A DNA stretch of 52,347 bases from Ignavibacteria bacterium (GTDB lineage Bacteria > Bacteroidota > Ignavibacteria > Ignavibacteriales > Melioribacteraceae), in contig WPAE01000020.1 in NCBI GenBank assembly GCA_009773205.1, positions 1 through 52,347 of the forward strand, read 5' to 3'. The notes below the pieces were generated by a model. It was given only the letters and a program-made list of their open reading frames with translations, was not told the origin of the DNA and did not search any database. Shown here one piece after another: positions 9,928-17,901 of the stretch (positions are counted from its first letter, which is position 1; each line of letters starts with the position of its first letter). A program made the translations under genes and the position numbers.

Positions 9928-11136
9928 ACCTGACTTTGTTGTTATTACAGGTGCATCAAAGTTAGTTGTTCCATCATTTGCTGTTACTTTATGGACTGTT
10001 CCACTTTTAGTATCTGTCGTTAATTCTATTGTTGTTTTTCCTGTAAGAGCATCCGTAGTTTTGGTCGCCGGGTTTTCTAATGTTCCCTTGTCTGTTGTAA
10101 AACTAATTTGTTTTGCTTCTTTTACATCATTTCCATTTATATCTTGTAACTGAACCGTTATTACTGTCTTCTCGCCAGCTACTGGATCTAATGGCGCTGC
10201 TGTTACTTTTAATTTAGCATATGCACCAGCTTTGGTGGTAAACGTATTTGTTGTTCCTTCTCTCGGCACTGAATCCTTTGCTGTTACTGTATGTGCTGTA
10301 TTTGCTGTTTTACTTGTCTTAAATTTTACCTCTGCTATTCCATTCTGATCCGTTTTGCTTTTAGTATCAGCTAATTCTCCGCCAGTTCCGGTAAATGTCC
10401 AATTGACAGTTATATTTGGAATCTTATGAGGGTTATTTCCTTCGTCTGTTAGTTGCGCCTTTATCGTTATATCTTCGCCAGCTACTGGTGTTGCATTACT
10501 TGTTGTTACTATATACTTCGATGGCGGACCAGCTACTGTTGTTATTGAGAGTGTTCCCTTTATTGTTCCATCCACGTTATCCGTTGCTGTTACTTCATGG
10601 GTGGTGTTTACTACATTACTCACCTTAAAGTTTACCGTTGCCTTGCCGGTAACATCTGTTCCAGTTGCACCGCTAAATGTTCCACCATTTGTGCTTGCCC
10701 AATTTATTGTTCTTGGTGTTGCTGTTGGAACAGCGTTATTATTTACATCTACTAACTGTGCATTGATTATTATTTCTGTATCAAACTTTGGTGTTGCATT
10801 TGCTGTGGTCAGCAAATACTTCACACCTATTCCCGCTACTGTAGTTATCAACTGCGTATCTGATTTTATTTCTGTATTTGCATTATCAACTGCTGTTACC
10901 GTATGACCTATACCGCTTTTGGTATCTGTGGTTAAATCTATTGTTACAGAACCCGTACCTGCATCTGTTGTACCATTTGCAGCTACACTTCCTTTGTTGG
11001 TACTAAAATTAATTTGACGTGCAGCTTTTATATCATTTCCGTTTTTGTCTTGAAGCTGTGCCGTTATCTGCACTTTATCACCGGCTACCGGGGCTAATGT
11101 TGAAGCCGTTACTTTTATTTTTGCGAAAGCTCCCAC
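9862..11136 (-). CDS. Giant modular surface protein, middle segment (Ig-like modules 4 to 8)
   Basis: The 424-residue stretch contains four complete Ig-like modules and the start of a fifth (MGAFAKIKVTASTLAPVAGDK..., IGVKYLLTTANATPK..., PPSKYIVTTSNATPVAGED..., AYAKLKVTAAPLDPVAGEK..., AYAKLKITASTVTPVAG). It has no signal peptide, and its only start is a GTG inside a module, so it is a fragment of the 12472-5048 gene. In frame it is open upstream to about 11280. It ends as VAGGQLG at a junction where about 40 residues of the module are missing and the frame changes. Modules 7-8 here repeat modules 2-3 of segment 1 almost exactly. Confidence 0.75.
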   Translation of the reverse strand: MGAFAKIKVTASTLAPVAGDKVQITAQLQDKNGNDIKAARQINFSTNKGSVAANGTTDAGTGSVTIDLTTDTKSGIGHTVTAVDNANTEIKSDTQLITTVAGIGVKYLLTTANATPKFDTEIIINAQLVDVNNNAVPTATPRTINWASTNGGTFSGATGTDVTGKATVNFKVSNVVNTTHEVTATDNVDGTIKGTLSITTVAGPPSKYIVTTSNATPVAGEDITIKAQLTDEGNNPHKIPNITVNWTFTGTGGELADTKSKTDQNGIAEVKFKTSKTANTAHTVTAKDSVPREGTTNTFTTKAGAYAKLKVTAAPLDPVAGEKTVITVQLQDINGNDVKEAKQISFTTDKGTLENPATKTTDALTGKTTIELTTDTKSGTVHKVTANDGTTNFDAPVITTKSGAYAKLKITASTVTPVAGGQLG

Positions 11137-11161
11137 TTTAGTAGTAACAAGAGGAGAAGTG

Positions 11162-11347
11162 GCTTTGATTGTATTGTCTGTTCCATCTTCAACATTTACT
11201 GTATGAGCTACTCCGCTCTTTGTATCTGTTGTTAAATCTACAGTAACTAACCCAGTTGCCCTTGTCTTGCAACTGCACTGTTATCTGTACCTTTTCTCCA
11301 GCTACAGGCGTAACAGTTGATGCAGTTATTTTTAACTTTGCATAGGC
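11162..11347 (-). repeat. Duplicated Ig-module block, copy A
   Basis: This block pairs with 9777-9927. The outer 100 and 51 bp are identical, and 35 bp (11262-11296) are present only here. It holds the first frame break of the giant gene: VQITVQLQDK is followed directly by the sequence for ATGLVTVDLTT in a +1 frame. A normal module has about 30 more residues between these points. Confidence 0.85.
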
Positions 11348-12472
11348 TCCAGCTTTTGTTGTTATCAAAGGTGAATCAGTTTTTATAGCATTGTCCACAT
11401 TATCTGTTGCTGTAACTGTATGATTTATTCCGCTCTTTGTATCAGTAGTTAAATCAACACTGACTGAACCAGTGCCAGCATCTGTCATTGCGTTTGGTGC
11501 AATCGTTCCTTTAGTTGATACAAAGTTTATTTGTTTTGCCTCTTTTACATCATTTCCGTTTACATCTTGTAACTGAACTGTTATCACTGACTTTTCTCCA
11601 GCGACCGGATCTAATGGCGCTGCTGTTACCTTTAATTTAGCATATGCACCAGCTTTGGTGGTAATGTCAGAGCTTGTTCCAGTTAGTGTACCTGTTGTTC
11701 CAGTTATTTTGTGAATTGTACCAGCTACTGTATGTGTAGTAAATTGAACTGTAGCTTTTCCATTTGCATCTGTTGTGCTTGTTGGGCTTCCAAAACTTCC
11801 GCCCGTTCCTGTCTTACTCCATGTTATTATTTTTTCGGCTTCTGCAACAGATGTTCCATTATCGGATGCTAATTGTGCTGTTACCGTAATGTTAGAACCA
11901 GCCACTGGGTTTAGGTCAGATGGTGTTATAATATACTTAGTAGCTGTGGGTGGTAATAATTTATATTCAATGGTTAGTTTAAGCTTATTAAAAACACCTG
12001 GATTATTAACCGTATAACTCCCAGCACTATTCATTGCTACATCTATTATTGTTCCCAATACTACATCTTGTAATTTTCCGGTAACACCAGCAGGTAAATT
12101 CCACGAAATAGTAATAGTCGTTCCAGTCCCAACTTGATACTGAATTTCATGCACCTTGCTGCCAGTAAAATATGGCGCATTTAGGGCATGTCTAATATCT
12201 ATCAAAGATGCCTCTGTTGCGTTCAAATTAAATCTTGCATCAAATACACCGGCTGGCGGCAATGGAGGAAGCGCTTGTTCTTCTAAACTTGCGTCTAATC
12301 CATCTGTTGCTGTTTTGTCTAAACCAAAATGAAGAATTTGCGAGCCGCCGGCTCCATCAGAAACTGTAATGGGTATTTTGACAGCAGGTGTTGCAGTTAG
12401 TTGTGATTTGTTTTGTGCGAAAATTTGCAGATTTAGAACTAATAAAACGGAAAGCAAAAATTGCTTCTTCAT
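11189..12472 (-). CDS. Giant modular surface protein, N-terminal segment (signal peptide, N-domain, Ig-like modules 1 to 3)
   Basis: The start is the ATG at 12472, with GAGG about 5 bases upstream and a signal peptide ending QIFAQ. Residues 20-180 form an N-terminal domain (ILHFGLDKTATDGLDASLEEQALPP-like), a segment often seen at the head of T9SS cargo in this group. Three Ig-like modules follow: TKYIITPSDLNPVAG, AYAKLKVTAAPLDPVAGEK and AYAKLKITASTVTPVAGEK. The last ~21 residues (after VQLQDK) are out-of-frame junk ending in TGA. With the two later segments the whole locus is 7425 bp, about 2475 codons. It would encode a stalk-like adhesin or structural surface protein and leads the operon that continues with two beta-helix proteins and a lipase-like hydrolase. 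Confidence 0.8.
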   Translation of the reverse strand: MKKQFLLSVLLVLNLQIFAQNKSQLTATPAVKIPITVSDGAGGSQILHFGLDKTATDGLDASLEEQALPPLPPAGVFDARFNLNATEASLIDIRHALNAPYFTGSKVHEIQYQVGTGTTITISWNLPAGVTGKLQDVVLGTIIDVAMNSAGSYTVNNPGVFNKLKLTIEYKLLPPTATKYIITPSDLNPVAGSNITVTAQLASDNGTSVAEAEKIITWSKTGTGGSFGSPTSTTDANGKATVQFTTHTVAGTIHKITGTTGTLTGTSSDITTKAGAYAKLKVTAAPLDPVAGEKSVITVQLQDVNGNDVKEAKQINFVSTKGTIAPNAMTDAGTGSVSVDLTTDTKSGINHTVTATDNVDNAIKTDSPLITTKAGAYAKLKITASTVTPVAGEKVQITVQLQDKGNWVSYCRFNNRYKERSSSYSKC

Positions 12473-12865
12473 GTTGCCCTCATGTGGTGTTATAATTTTA
12501 TTTTGATTATATCCTTTCTGTAATTGTTTTTAACTGTATGCCACCAAATTTGTGCTAATACAAGTTTTTTATAATTACACAATAATATCATTACGGAGTA
12601 TTGTGTTTGCAGAAATATGGACAAATTGTCGCTGTTTAAAAAATAGAATTGGGTAACTATTTTTTTTGCTGCGTAACTGGTATTTTGACACATAACTTTT
12701 AAGAAATAGAAATACACATACTCAGCAAATTTTAACCATTGCAATGGATTACAATGATCAATATCCTCAGTAAGCGCACTTATTATCATTAAGTTAATTT
12801 TCTTCAGAACCATACGAGTATAAACGGCTATTAATTTACTTCTTTGTTCAACTTTCGTATTAACC

Positions 12866-12889
12866 CAAATTTTCCGTTAGGAAAATTTG
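12866..12889. repeat. Perfect 10-bp inverted repeat with 4-base loop
   Basis: CAAATTTTCC (12866-12875) and GGAAAATTTG (12880-12889) are perfect reverse complements around GTTA. It has no T-run placed for a terminator on either strand, so it is listed as a repeat or possible transcript hairpin. Confidence 0.7.
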
Positions 12890-13078
12890 CCCTTTGGGCC
12901 GACTAGCATTAAGTCATTTAGAGTAAATAGCTTATGTCGAAATTCTCAATTTTCAACAAACAACGTCTTACTATCGGCCTTCGGCAAAAAATTCATTTCT
13001 AATGAACTTTTTGGGATTAATTTGTTTTCCCATCATCACCAAGCATTTATGAGCCTGCTCTAAAAAGCCATAATCATT

Positions 13079-13175
13079 ATGAATCTCCTCGCCGCAACCT
13101 GCCCGCCGCTTTGCATTGGCAGGCGGGGCAGCGAGGTTTCTGAAAACAAATTTTATTTATTCGCCTCAAGAGGCG
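13079..13175. repeat. 97-bp GC-rich palindromic repeat, copy 1
   Basis: Matches 21779-21875 over 97 bp with one visible mismatch pair region (GCATTGG versus GCTTTGG). Internally CCTCG pairs with CGAGG, CTGCCCGCC pairs with GGCGGGGCAG (one bulge), and CGCCTCAAGAGGCG is a perfect palindrome. It resembles REP/MITE-like intergenic repeats. The downstream flank (to 13260) repeats the GGCAGGCGGG theme. Confidence 0.85.
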
Positions 13176-13279
13176 GGGAATTTGACCCTCGTCCGCCTCT
13201 GATAATGCCAAAATGACCTTTCCTGCCCACCATGTTTGGTCTAAAGAGGCAGGCGGGTTAGATTCGGCTCATTTATTGA

Positions 13280-13312
13280 AAAAAGACTAACCGCATCCAC
13301 CCTTTGCGGTTA
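13280..13312 (-). terminator. Intrinsic terminator after the zinc-ribbon gene
   Basis: On the minus strand TAACCGCA (13312-13305) pairs with TGCGGTTA (13295-13288), followed by GTC and a run of six T. It lies 9 bp after the stop codon of the 53-residue zinc-ribbon gene. Confidence 0.7.
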
Positions 13313-13321
13313 ATCTCTTGT

Positions 13322-13483
13322 TTACTTTACAAGCCAGCTTTTACTTTTTTTGAATACTGTACTAAAAAGACCCCGTTTTTTCATAACAGTTTCTTTTCCG
13401 CACCACTTGCATCTTAGCGCCTTCTTCTGGATTTCCCTTCCACAATGCGGACAGTTAATCTTTTTGTTCCAAAAAAAATTCAT
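13322..13483 (-). CDS. Small zinc-ribbon protein (53 residues)
   Basis: Starting at ATG 13483, the frame reads MNFFWNKKINCPHCGREIQK, then KALRCKWCGKET, and ends KSWLVK before TAA. Two CxxC knuckles (CPHC at about residues 11-14 and CKWC at 25-28), 14 residues apart, form a zinc ribbon. The C-terminal half is basic (KKRGLFSTVFKKSKSW). The gene lies between the membrane regulator at 13561-16077 and its own terminator at 13280-13312, on the same strand. It could act as a nucleic-acid or protein adaptor, but no function can be assigned. No strong Shine-Dalgarno sequence is visible. The intact knuckles, stop and terminator argue that it is real. Confidence 0.7.
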   Translation of the reverse strand: MNFFWNKKINCPHCGREIQKKALRCKWCGKETVMKKRGLFSTVFKKSKSWLVK

Positions 13484-13560
13484 TAATTTTCTAAAAAAAC
13501 TGAGGTGAAATTATTGTTTGTAGGTTAACAGGCGGGTTACTATTTGGGTTAATTAAAAAA

Positions 13561-16077
13561 TTATTTTAAAAAATCTGAAAAAGACTTCTTGTACTCTTCA
13601 TCATATATGCGGGAATATTCTTTTCTGAAAAGATCGTAGGTGGTTTTTGCAAGTGTGTGGTTTCCAAGCTCGGTTAGTGAACTTATTTTGATAGCTAATC
13701 CTATTTCATCCACCAAATCTAAAAGCAAAATAGAATCTGCTATCTTAATTTTGATTTCTGGGTTAATTTTATTCGAGGTTACAACTTTTTTAAGTTTAGA
13801 AAGGGATTCCTCAGTTAATTGGGTTTTTTGCCCATCGAACCAATCATAAGCCTCGCCTTGTAAAAGTTCCCCGCGAGAAAGTATTTCATTAATTTTTTGT
13901 GTAGCGTCCAGAATGCTGCCGTTATCATTTAACACAGAGCGGAAGTAAATGTAATCGCAAAAGAGACCGTTACTTACGCTTAGATTCCAAGAGTTGTGTT
14001 CATACTTAATTTCAATAGTTTCCAGCTTAGAAAGTATTTTTCTCAATTTGCTTATCGTAACATTTCTATTATTCTTTGTGCTCTCGCTATTTGCATCTGG
14101 CCATAAATATGTGGTTAATGCTTCAGTAGTTATGCCGTGGTTAGAACCATTGTAAGATTTCATTAACAATAAAACGAACAACTGCTTTATTTTAGGAGAA
14201 AATTCTTCTGTAATCTCATTTGAGTTTTTATCAAAAACCTTAAAATCGCCGAATAAATAAATGCAGTTTGATTTTCTTAATTCATTGTTCGAGGAATAAC
14301 TTATTGCGGCAGGAGAAACAGATTTTTTATTTTTCTTTCTGGTATGTAAAATAAGCGGAATTATTGCAGACAATAAAATCGCTATTACAATTAATGGTTT
14401 ATACTTCTGCAAAAAATTTGGGTGAATGCTTGTTTTAGGCAATAGATTAAAATCTGCTTGAGTGAGAAGCGGATACTCTAAAGACTGGATATAAAGAAAT
14501 AATGAGTCTTTACCTTCTTTTTTTGCACGTACTGTAATTATTTTGTTGTTTAGTTTATCATAAAAAATCGGTGGCCTAAAATTATAAGGAGTTTGAAAAG
14601 AATCACTCACTACATTAAAAGTTTTGGAATCTAGTGAATAACGTAAAATTTGGGTCGCTTTTACTTCGCTGGTAAGAGTTAGATTACCAATTAAAAACAT
14701 TTCATTCTTCAGCGAATCAAAATGAAGTACTGGATAATCAGCGTTCTTGCCTGTGCTATTTTCAGTTTCTATAATCTTTTTAATAGATGTATCCTTCATA
14801 CTCAATAGATATAAATCGCTAAGTGTTCTATATTTTTCTATTTGTTTGCCGCTTTCATTGCTAAATCCACCAAATAGAAAAAAGTCACCATTATTATTTT
14901 TTCTTCCAAGCGCCGCGTGACTTATAGGCAATAATTTATCTCCCTTCAATGGAATTTTTTTCCACTGCTTTAGCTTAAAATCATATTTTTGGAGATCATT
15001 TTTGTTTGTATAATATCCGTATCCTCCAATCATGTATAATTCACTGTTTAACGGATTAATAAATAAGCTGCTGCCGTGGTAATGCCCTTTAAGAAAAATG
15101 GATGAATCAACGTCACTCCAGATTTTCTCTTTTTCATCATAAACAGAAACTTTACCTCCGCCAGTGTATAGCGCATATAATTCATTAGTGTTTTCATTAT
15201 AAATGGCTGTATAGCAAATTTGTTTTAGTGGTAAAACATACTGTTCTTTTTCGGCAGTACTTTTAGTTAAATCATAAAAGTAGAGAAATTTATTCCCAAT
15301 CAGTACGAGCCGGTTGTTTTTAGTATCGTAAACAACTGGAGGCAAAATATCTTTTTCTACTCCGGGAAACGGACCCAGCTTTGCTACGGTCTTAAACTGA
15401 TAATGACTAAGAGCTAACCATTGCGGTTTTAAAACTTCGGCATCTAGATCTGATTTTGAATCCCTTGCAATATTCCCCGCGGATTCGCTTAATTTCCAAA
15501 AATGTCTTAACTCATTTTCATCATCGTAAATTTTTACGTTTCTCAGACGAAAGCTTGCTATATCATTATTCCGTTCATTAAACTCAACAAACGAGCCGAA
15601 AACTATCTCTGTTTTGTTCTTGGGCATTTCCCCAATTTTTGTATTAACATGTTGAGTTTTATTGAGAGTAAAGATGCTGTTGCGGTTTTTCAAATCCACA
15701 ATTAAATCCAGATGAAACCAATTACCGCCGGTAAAGAATCTTTTATTTTTTGTAAATCTATTTTGTACAGGCTTGTTATCAACCACTAGCTGCAAACTTG
15801 CAGAATCTCCTTCAGGAATGTAAAGTAAAGCAATAGAGTTTTGATTGCTGAAAATGTTAAAAATAAATCCGTATTCATTTGGGCTGCAGATGGATAGTTC
15901 GAATGAAAGGGTGTATTTGTTTTTTATTAATAGTTTGCTGCCAGATTTTATACGTAGCGAAGTTCTGTCTTCATGTTTTCTATTTTGAAAATTAAAATCG
16001 AGTCCGCCAATAGATTGGTTCTGTGCAAAACTAACTTGAAAAGCAAATAATATTAAAAGTAAATACAATTTTTTCAT
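13561..16077 (-). CDS. Membrane-tethered transcriptional regulator with Kelch-type exterior and winged-helix (SARP/OmpR-like) C-terminus
   Basis: The 838-residue protein has a signal peptide (MKKLYLLLILFAFQVSFAQ). Residues 20-220 look like a LamG/concanavalin-like domain. Residues ~230-545 contain Kelch-like blades (LYMIGGYGYYTNKNDLQKYD, DFFLFGGFSNESGKQIEKY, EMFLIGNLTL). A single membrane helix spans about 560-580 and is followed by KKNKK. Residues ~604-705 form a winged-helix domain (YLFGDFKVFDKNSNEI ... LTTYLWPDANSESTKNNRNVTISKLRKIL), as in BTAD/SARP regulators. A helical C-terminus follows. The topology implies an outer sensor on one side of the inner membrane and DNA binding on the other. 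It sits about 1 kb upstream of the giant surface operon on the same strand and is a candidate regulator of it; the ligand is unknown. Confidence 0.75.
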   Translation of the reverse strand: MKKLYLLLILFAFQVSFAQNQSIGGLDFNFQNRKHEDRTSLRIKSGSKLLIKNKYTLSFELSICSPNEYGFIFNIFSNQNSIALLYIPEGDSASLQLVVDNKPVQNRFTKNKRFFTGGNWFHLDLIVDLKNRNSIFTLNKTQHVNTKIGEMPKNKTEIVFGSFVEFNERNNDIASFRLRNVKIYDDENELRHFWKLSESAGNIARDSKSDLDAEVLKPQWLALSHYQFKTVAKLGPFPGVEKDILPPVVYDTKNNRLVLIGNKFLYFYDLTKSTAEKEQYVLPLKQICYTAIYNENTNELYALYTGGGKVSVYDEKEKIWSDVDSSIFLKGHYHGSSLFINPLNSELYMIGGYGYYTNKNDLQKYDFKLKQWKKIPLKGDKLLPISHAALGRKNNNGDFFLFGGFSNESGKQIEKYRTLSDLYLLSMKDTSIKKIIETENSTGKNADYPVLHFDSLKNEMFLIGNLTLTSEVKATQILRYSLDSKTFNVVSDSFQTPYNFRPPIFYDKLNNKIITVRAKKEGKDSLFLYIQSLEYPLLTQADFNLLPKTSIHPNFLQKYKPLIVIAILLSAIIPLILHTRKKNKKSVSPAAISYSSNNELRKSNCIYLFGDFKVFDKNSNEITEEFSPKIKQLFVLLLMKSYNGSNHGITTEALTTYLWPDANSESTKNNRNVTISKLRKILSKLETIEIKYEHNSWNLSVSNGLFCDYIYFRSVLNDNGSILDATQKINEILSRGELLQGEAYDWFDGQKTQLTEESLSKLKKVVTSNKINPEIKIKIADSILLLDLVDEIGLAIKISSLTELGNHTLAKTTYDLFRKEYSRIYDEEYKKSFSDFLK

Positions 16078-16782
16078 GAATTGATGTTTATAGTTTTCCC
16101 TAATAAGCTGCTAATGAGCTGCTCCCTGAATAATTATATTCTTAAAAAGAAAATTACGCAAAATTTTCAAATTGAAAAATTCCTTGCTGCATATTCTGAG
16201 ACTTTTAAGCCAGCGATGGCTAAGGCATTGAAGGATTGATGACTAAAATAATCAAGGAGTGTTTATTCTATATAATGGAAGCAGTATAGAGTACTCGGAT
16301 CGAATAATTGCAATAAATTACAAAACGCATTTAAAATGATATCGCTTATAGTTAAAGCAGTAACCTTGTAATAATAAAGCCACTTCTTACGTCTGAAGTT
16401 CTAAAAAACACAGGAATGCATGTAACATATTATTCCTCGGTTTGAAATCAGAATTCAAAGATGTTAGTTATAATTCTCTGCTTGCAAAATCTTTAAGCAA
16501 TTCTAAATATTGTGCTATGAATTTTGTTCCCTAGGCGAAATATCTCATAGTTTATAATGTAAAATAGCTTTTCACTTGTTTAGTTGTGATAGTTACAAAT
16601 TAGTACTTTTTCATTTCTTTTAATACTTGTTCGCCAGTTAGAATAATTTACCAACCGCAATATGGGGTTAAATGCAAACCGTGTTTCTTTTATGCAAAAA
16701 GAATTGAGCAGAAAGGCAAGTAAATTTTTACTCGCTTCTACATAAATATTACATTGATATTGGTTGCGGATTTAGGAATATT
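16078..16782. other. 705-bp intergenic region between divergent genes
   Basis: The regulator at 13561-16077 and the permease at 16783 are transcribed away from each other, so both promoters should lie here. I see no open frame of note, no tRNA-like fold and no terminator. There is a small AT-rich inverted repeat (TTTCAA/TTGAAA around 16165-16178). The length is unusual for this otherwise compact segment. Confidence 0.5.
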
Positions 16783-17859
16783 TTGGCAGCAAGTTTTGGA
16801 TATACTTTGAACAAACAAGAAAATATAAACTCCAAATTTCTTTACGGCTTAGGAATAGCTTCTCTTCTTGTTGCTTTTCTCGCTTACACTTTTATTGATG
16901 TAATTGTTTTGCTCGCTGTTTCAATTTTAATTTCTATGATATTCAATCCTGTAGTAGATTTTTTTGTACAACGAAAAATTACAAGAGTTGTTGCCGTGAT
17001 TTCAATTTTTGTTTTAAGTGGCTTATTTCTTTTTACTGTAGTTTCTATCTTGCTGCCAAAATTAGCAAACCAGTTTGAAGCAATAGCCAACTCGCTTAAT
17101 GATGATGAAATAAAATTGTCTTTAACACAATTTGAGCGGTCTTTAAAAGAAAAATTTCCAGTTCTATCTTCGGTAAATCTATCGGAAAGAATATCTTCTA
17201 TTTTTAATAGCACAATACTGGGATGGATAAATAACCTAAGTAGTATCGTGCAAGGTCTGTTTTCATTTTTGGCGGTAATTGTAATTATTCCTTTTATGAC
17301 TTTCTTCATCATGAAAGACAGCCAGAATTTGCTGCACGGAATTATTAGTCTTGTCCCAAACAAATATTTTGAAGTCTCTTATAATGTGCTAACAAAAATC
17401 GGATTTCAACTTAGCCGTTACGTGCGAGGCTGGATTTTAGATGCTGCAATTGTTGGTATTTTAGCTGGTATTGGCTTAGCGCTTTTAGGTATTAACAATT
17501 CTATTTCTATTGGATTTATTGCCGGCGCGGGGCATTTAATTCCCTACTTCGGACCAGTAATAGGCGGGCTTCCGGCAATTTTAATTTCTATACTTCAGTT
17601 TGGTGATCTTTCTATGCTGCCTAGCGTATTAATTTTATTTACTGTTATTTACACTTTCGATAACGGATTCATTCAGCCTAACATTATTTCGAAAAGTACA
17701 GATATGCACCCCCTTGTAATAATAATACTTATTATAGCAGGAAACGAAACTCTTGGATTACTTGGAATGCTGCTGGCGGTTCCAATTGCTACTGTTCTTA
17801 AAACTGCTGTTAAAGAAATTTATTTTGGATACAAGAATTATAAAATTATCAACCTTTAG
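16783..17859 (+). CDS. AI-2E/PerM family membrane transporter
   Basis: The 358-residue protein has about eight hydrophobic segments arranged as in the AI-2E exporter/PerM family. Two or three N-terminal helices (LYGLGIASLLVAFLAYTFID, VIVLLAVSILISMIF) carry the conserved NPVVDFF. A soluble stretch follows at residues 90-155, and then the C-terminal helices with GAGHLIPYFGPVIGGLPAIL and DNGFIQPNIISKSTDMHPLVIIILIIAGNE. These blocks are the family hallmark. Members export small molecules or ions and the substrate cannot be predicted here. The start is taken as TTG 16783 because AGGAA lies about 6 bases upstream; an in-frame TTG at 16807 is the alternative. It is followed closely by the beta-CASP nuclease gene. 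Confidence 0.85.
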   Translation: MAASFGYTLNKQENINSKFLYGLGIASLLVAFLAYTFIDVIVLLAVSILISMIFNPVVDFFVQRKITRVVAVISIFVLSGLFLFTVVSILLPKLANQFEAIANSLNDDEIKLSLTQFERSLKEKFPVLSSVNLSERISSIFNSTILGWINNLSSIVQGLFSFLAVIVIIPFMTFFIMKDSQNLLHGIISLVPNKYFEVSYNVLTKIGFQLSRYVRGWILDAAIVGILAGIGLALLGINNSISIGFIAGAGHLIPYFGPVIGGLPAILISILQFGDLSMLPSVLILFTVIYTFDNGFIQPNIISKSTDMHPLVIIILIIAGNETLGLLGMLLAVPIATVLKTAVKEIYFGYKNYKIINL

Positions 17860-17901
17860 CACACACTTTGAAAATCAATTCTTACACAACATCGAAAAAA
17901 T

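Larger units (their letters stand above)
12473..13321. other. 849-bp non-coding region with nested inverted repeats
   Basis: I find no convincing gene here. The only long open frame (12490-12813, minus) has no ribosome site and an atypical composition. The segment upstream of the giant gene (12473-12840) is plain AT-rich sequence and should hold its promoter. From 12840 to 13260 the sequence is structured: a perfect hairpin at 12866-12889, GCCTTCGGC near 12980, a 97-bp GC-rich repeat at 13079-13175, and GAGGCGG/CCGCCTC and AGAGGC/GCCTCT pairings up to 13260. This patch is much more GC-rich than its surroundings. Confidence 0.7.

Noticed and set aside
5048-12472. CRISPR-like or short tandem repeat array in the repetitive region
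   Set aside because: The repeats are diverged ~300-bp coding modules in phase with codons, not short identical direct repeats with spacers.
12490-12813. 107-residue open frame on the minus strand upstream of the giant gene
   Set aside because: No ribosome site, composition unlike nearby genes (clusters of Cys, Tyr, Trp and Ile without domain pattern), and it lies where the operon promoter and leader are expected.
16884-17363. 159-residue minus-strand open frame inside the permease gene
   Set aside because: Antisense to a well-supported AI-2E/PerM family gene; no recognisable protein features.
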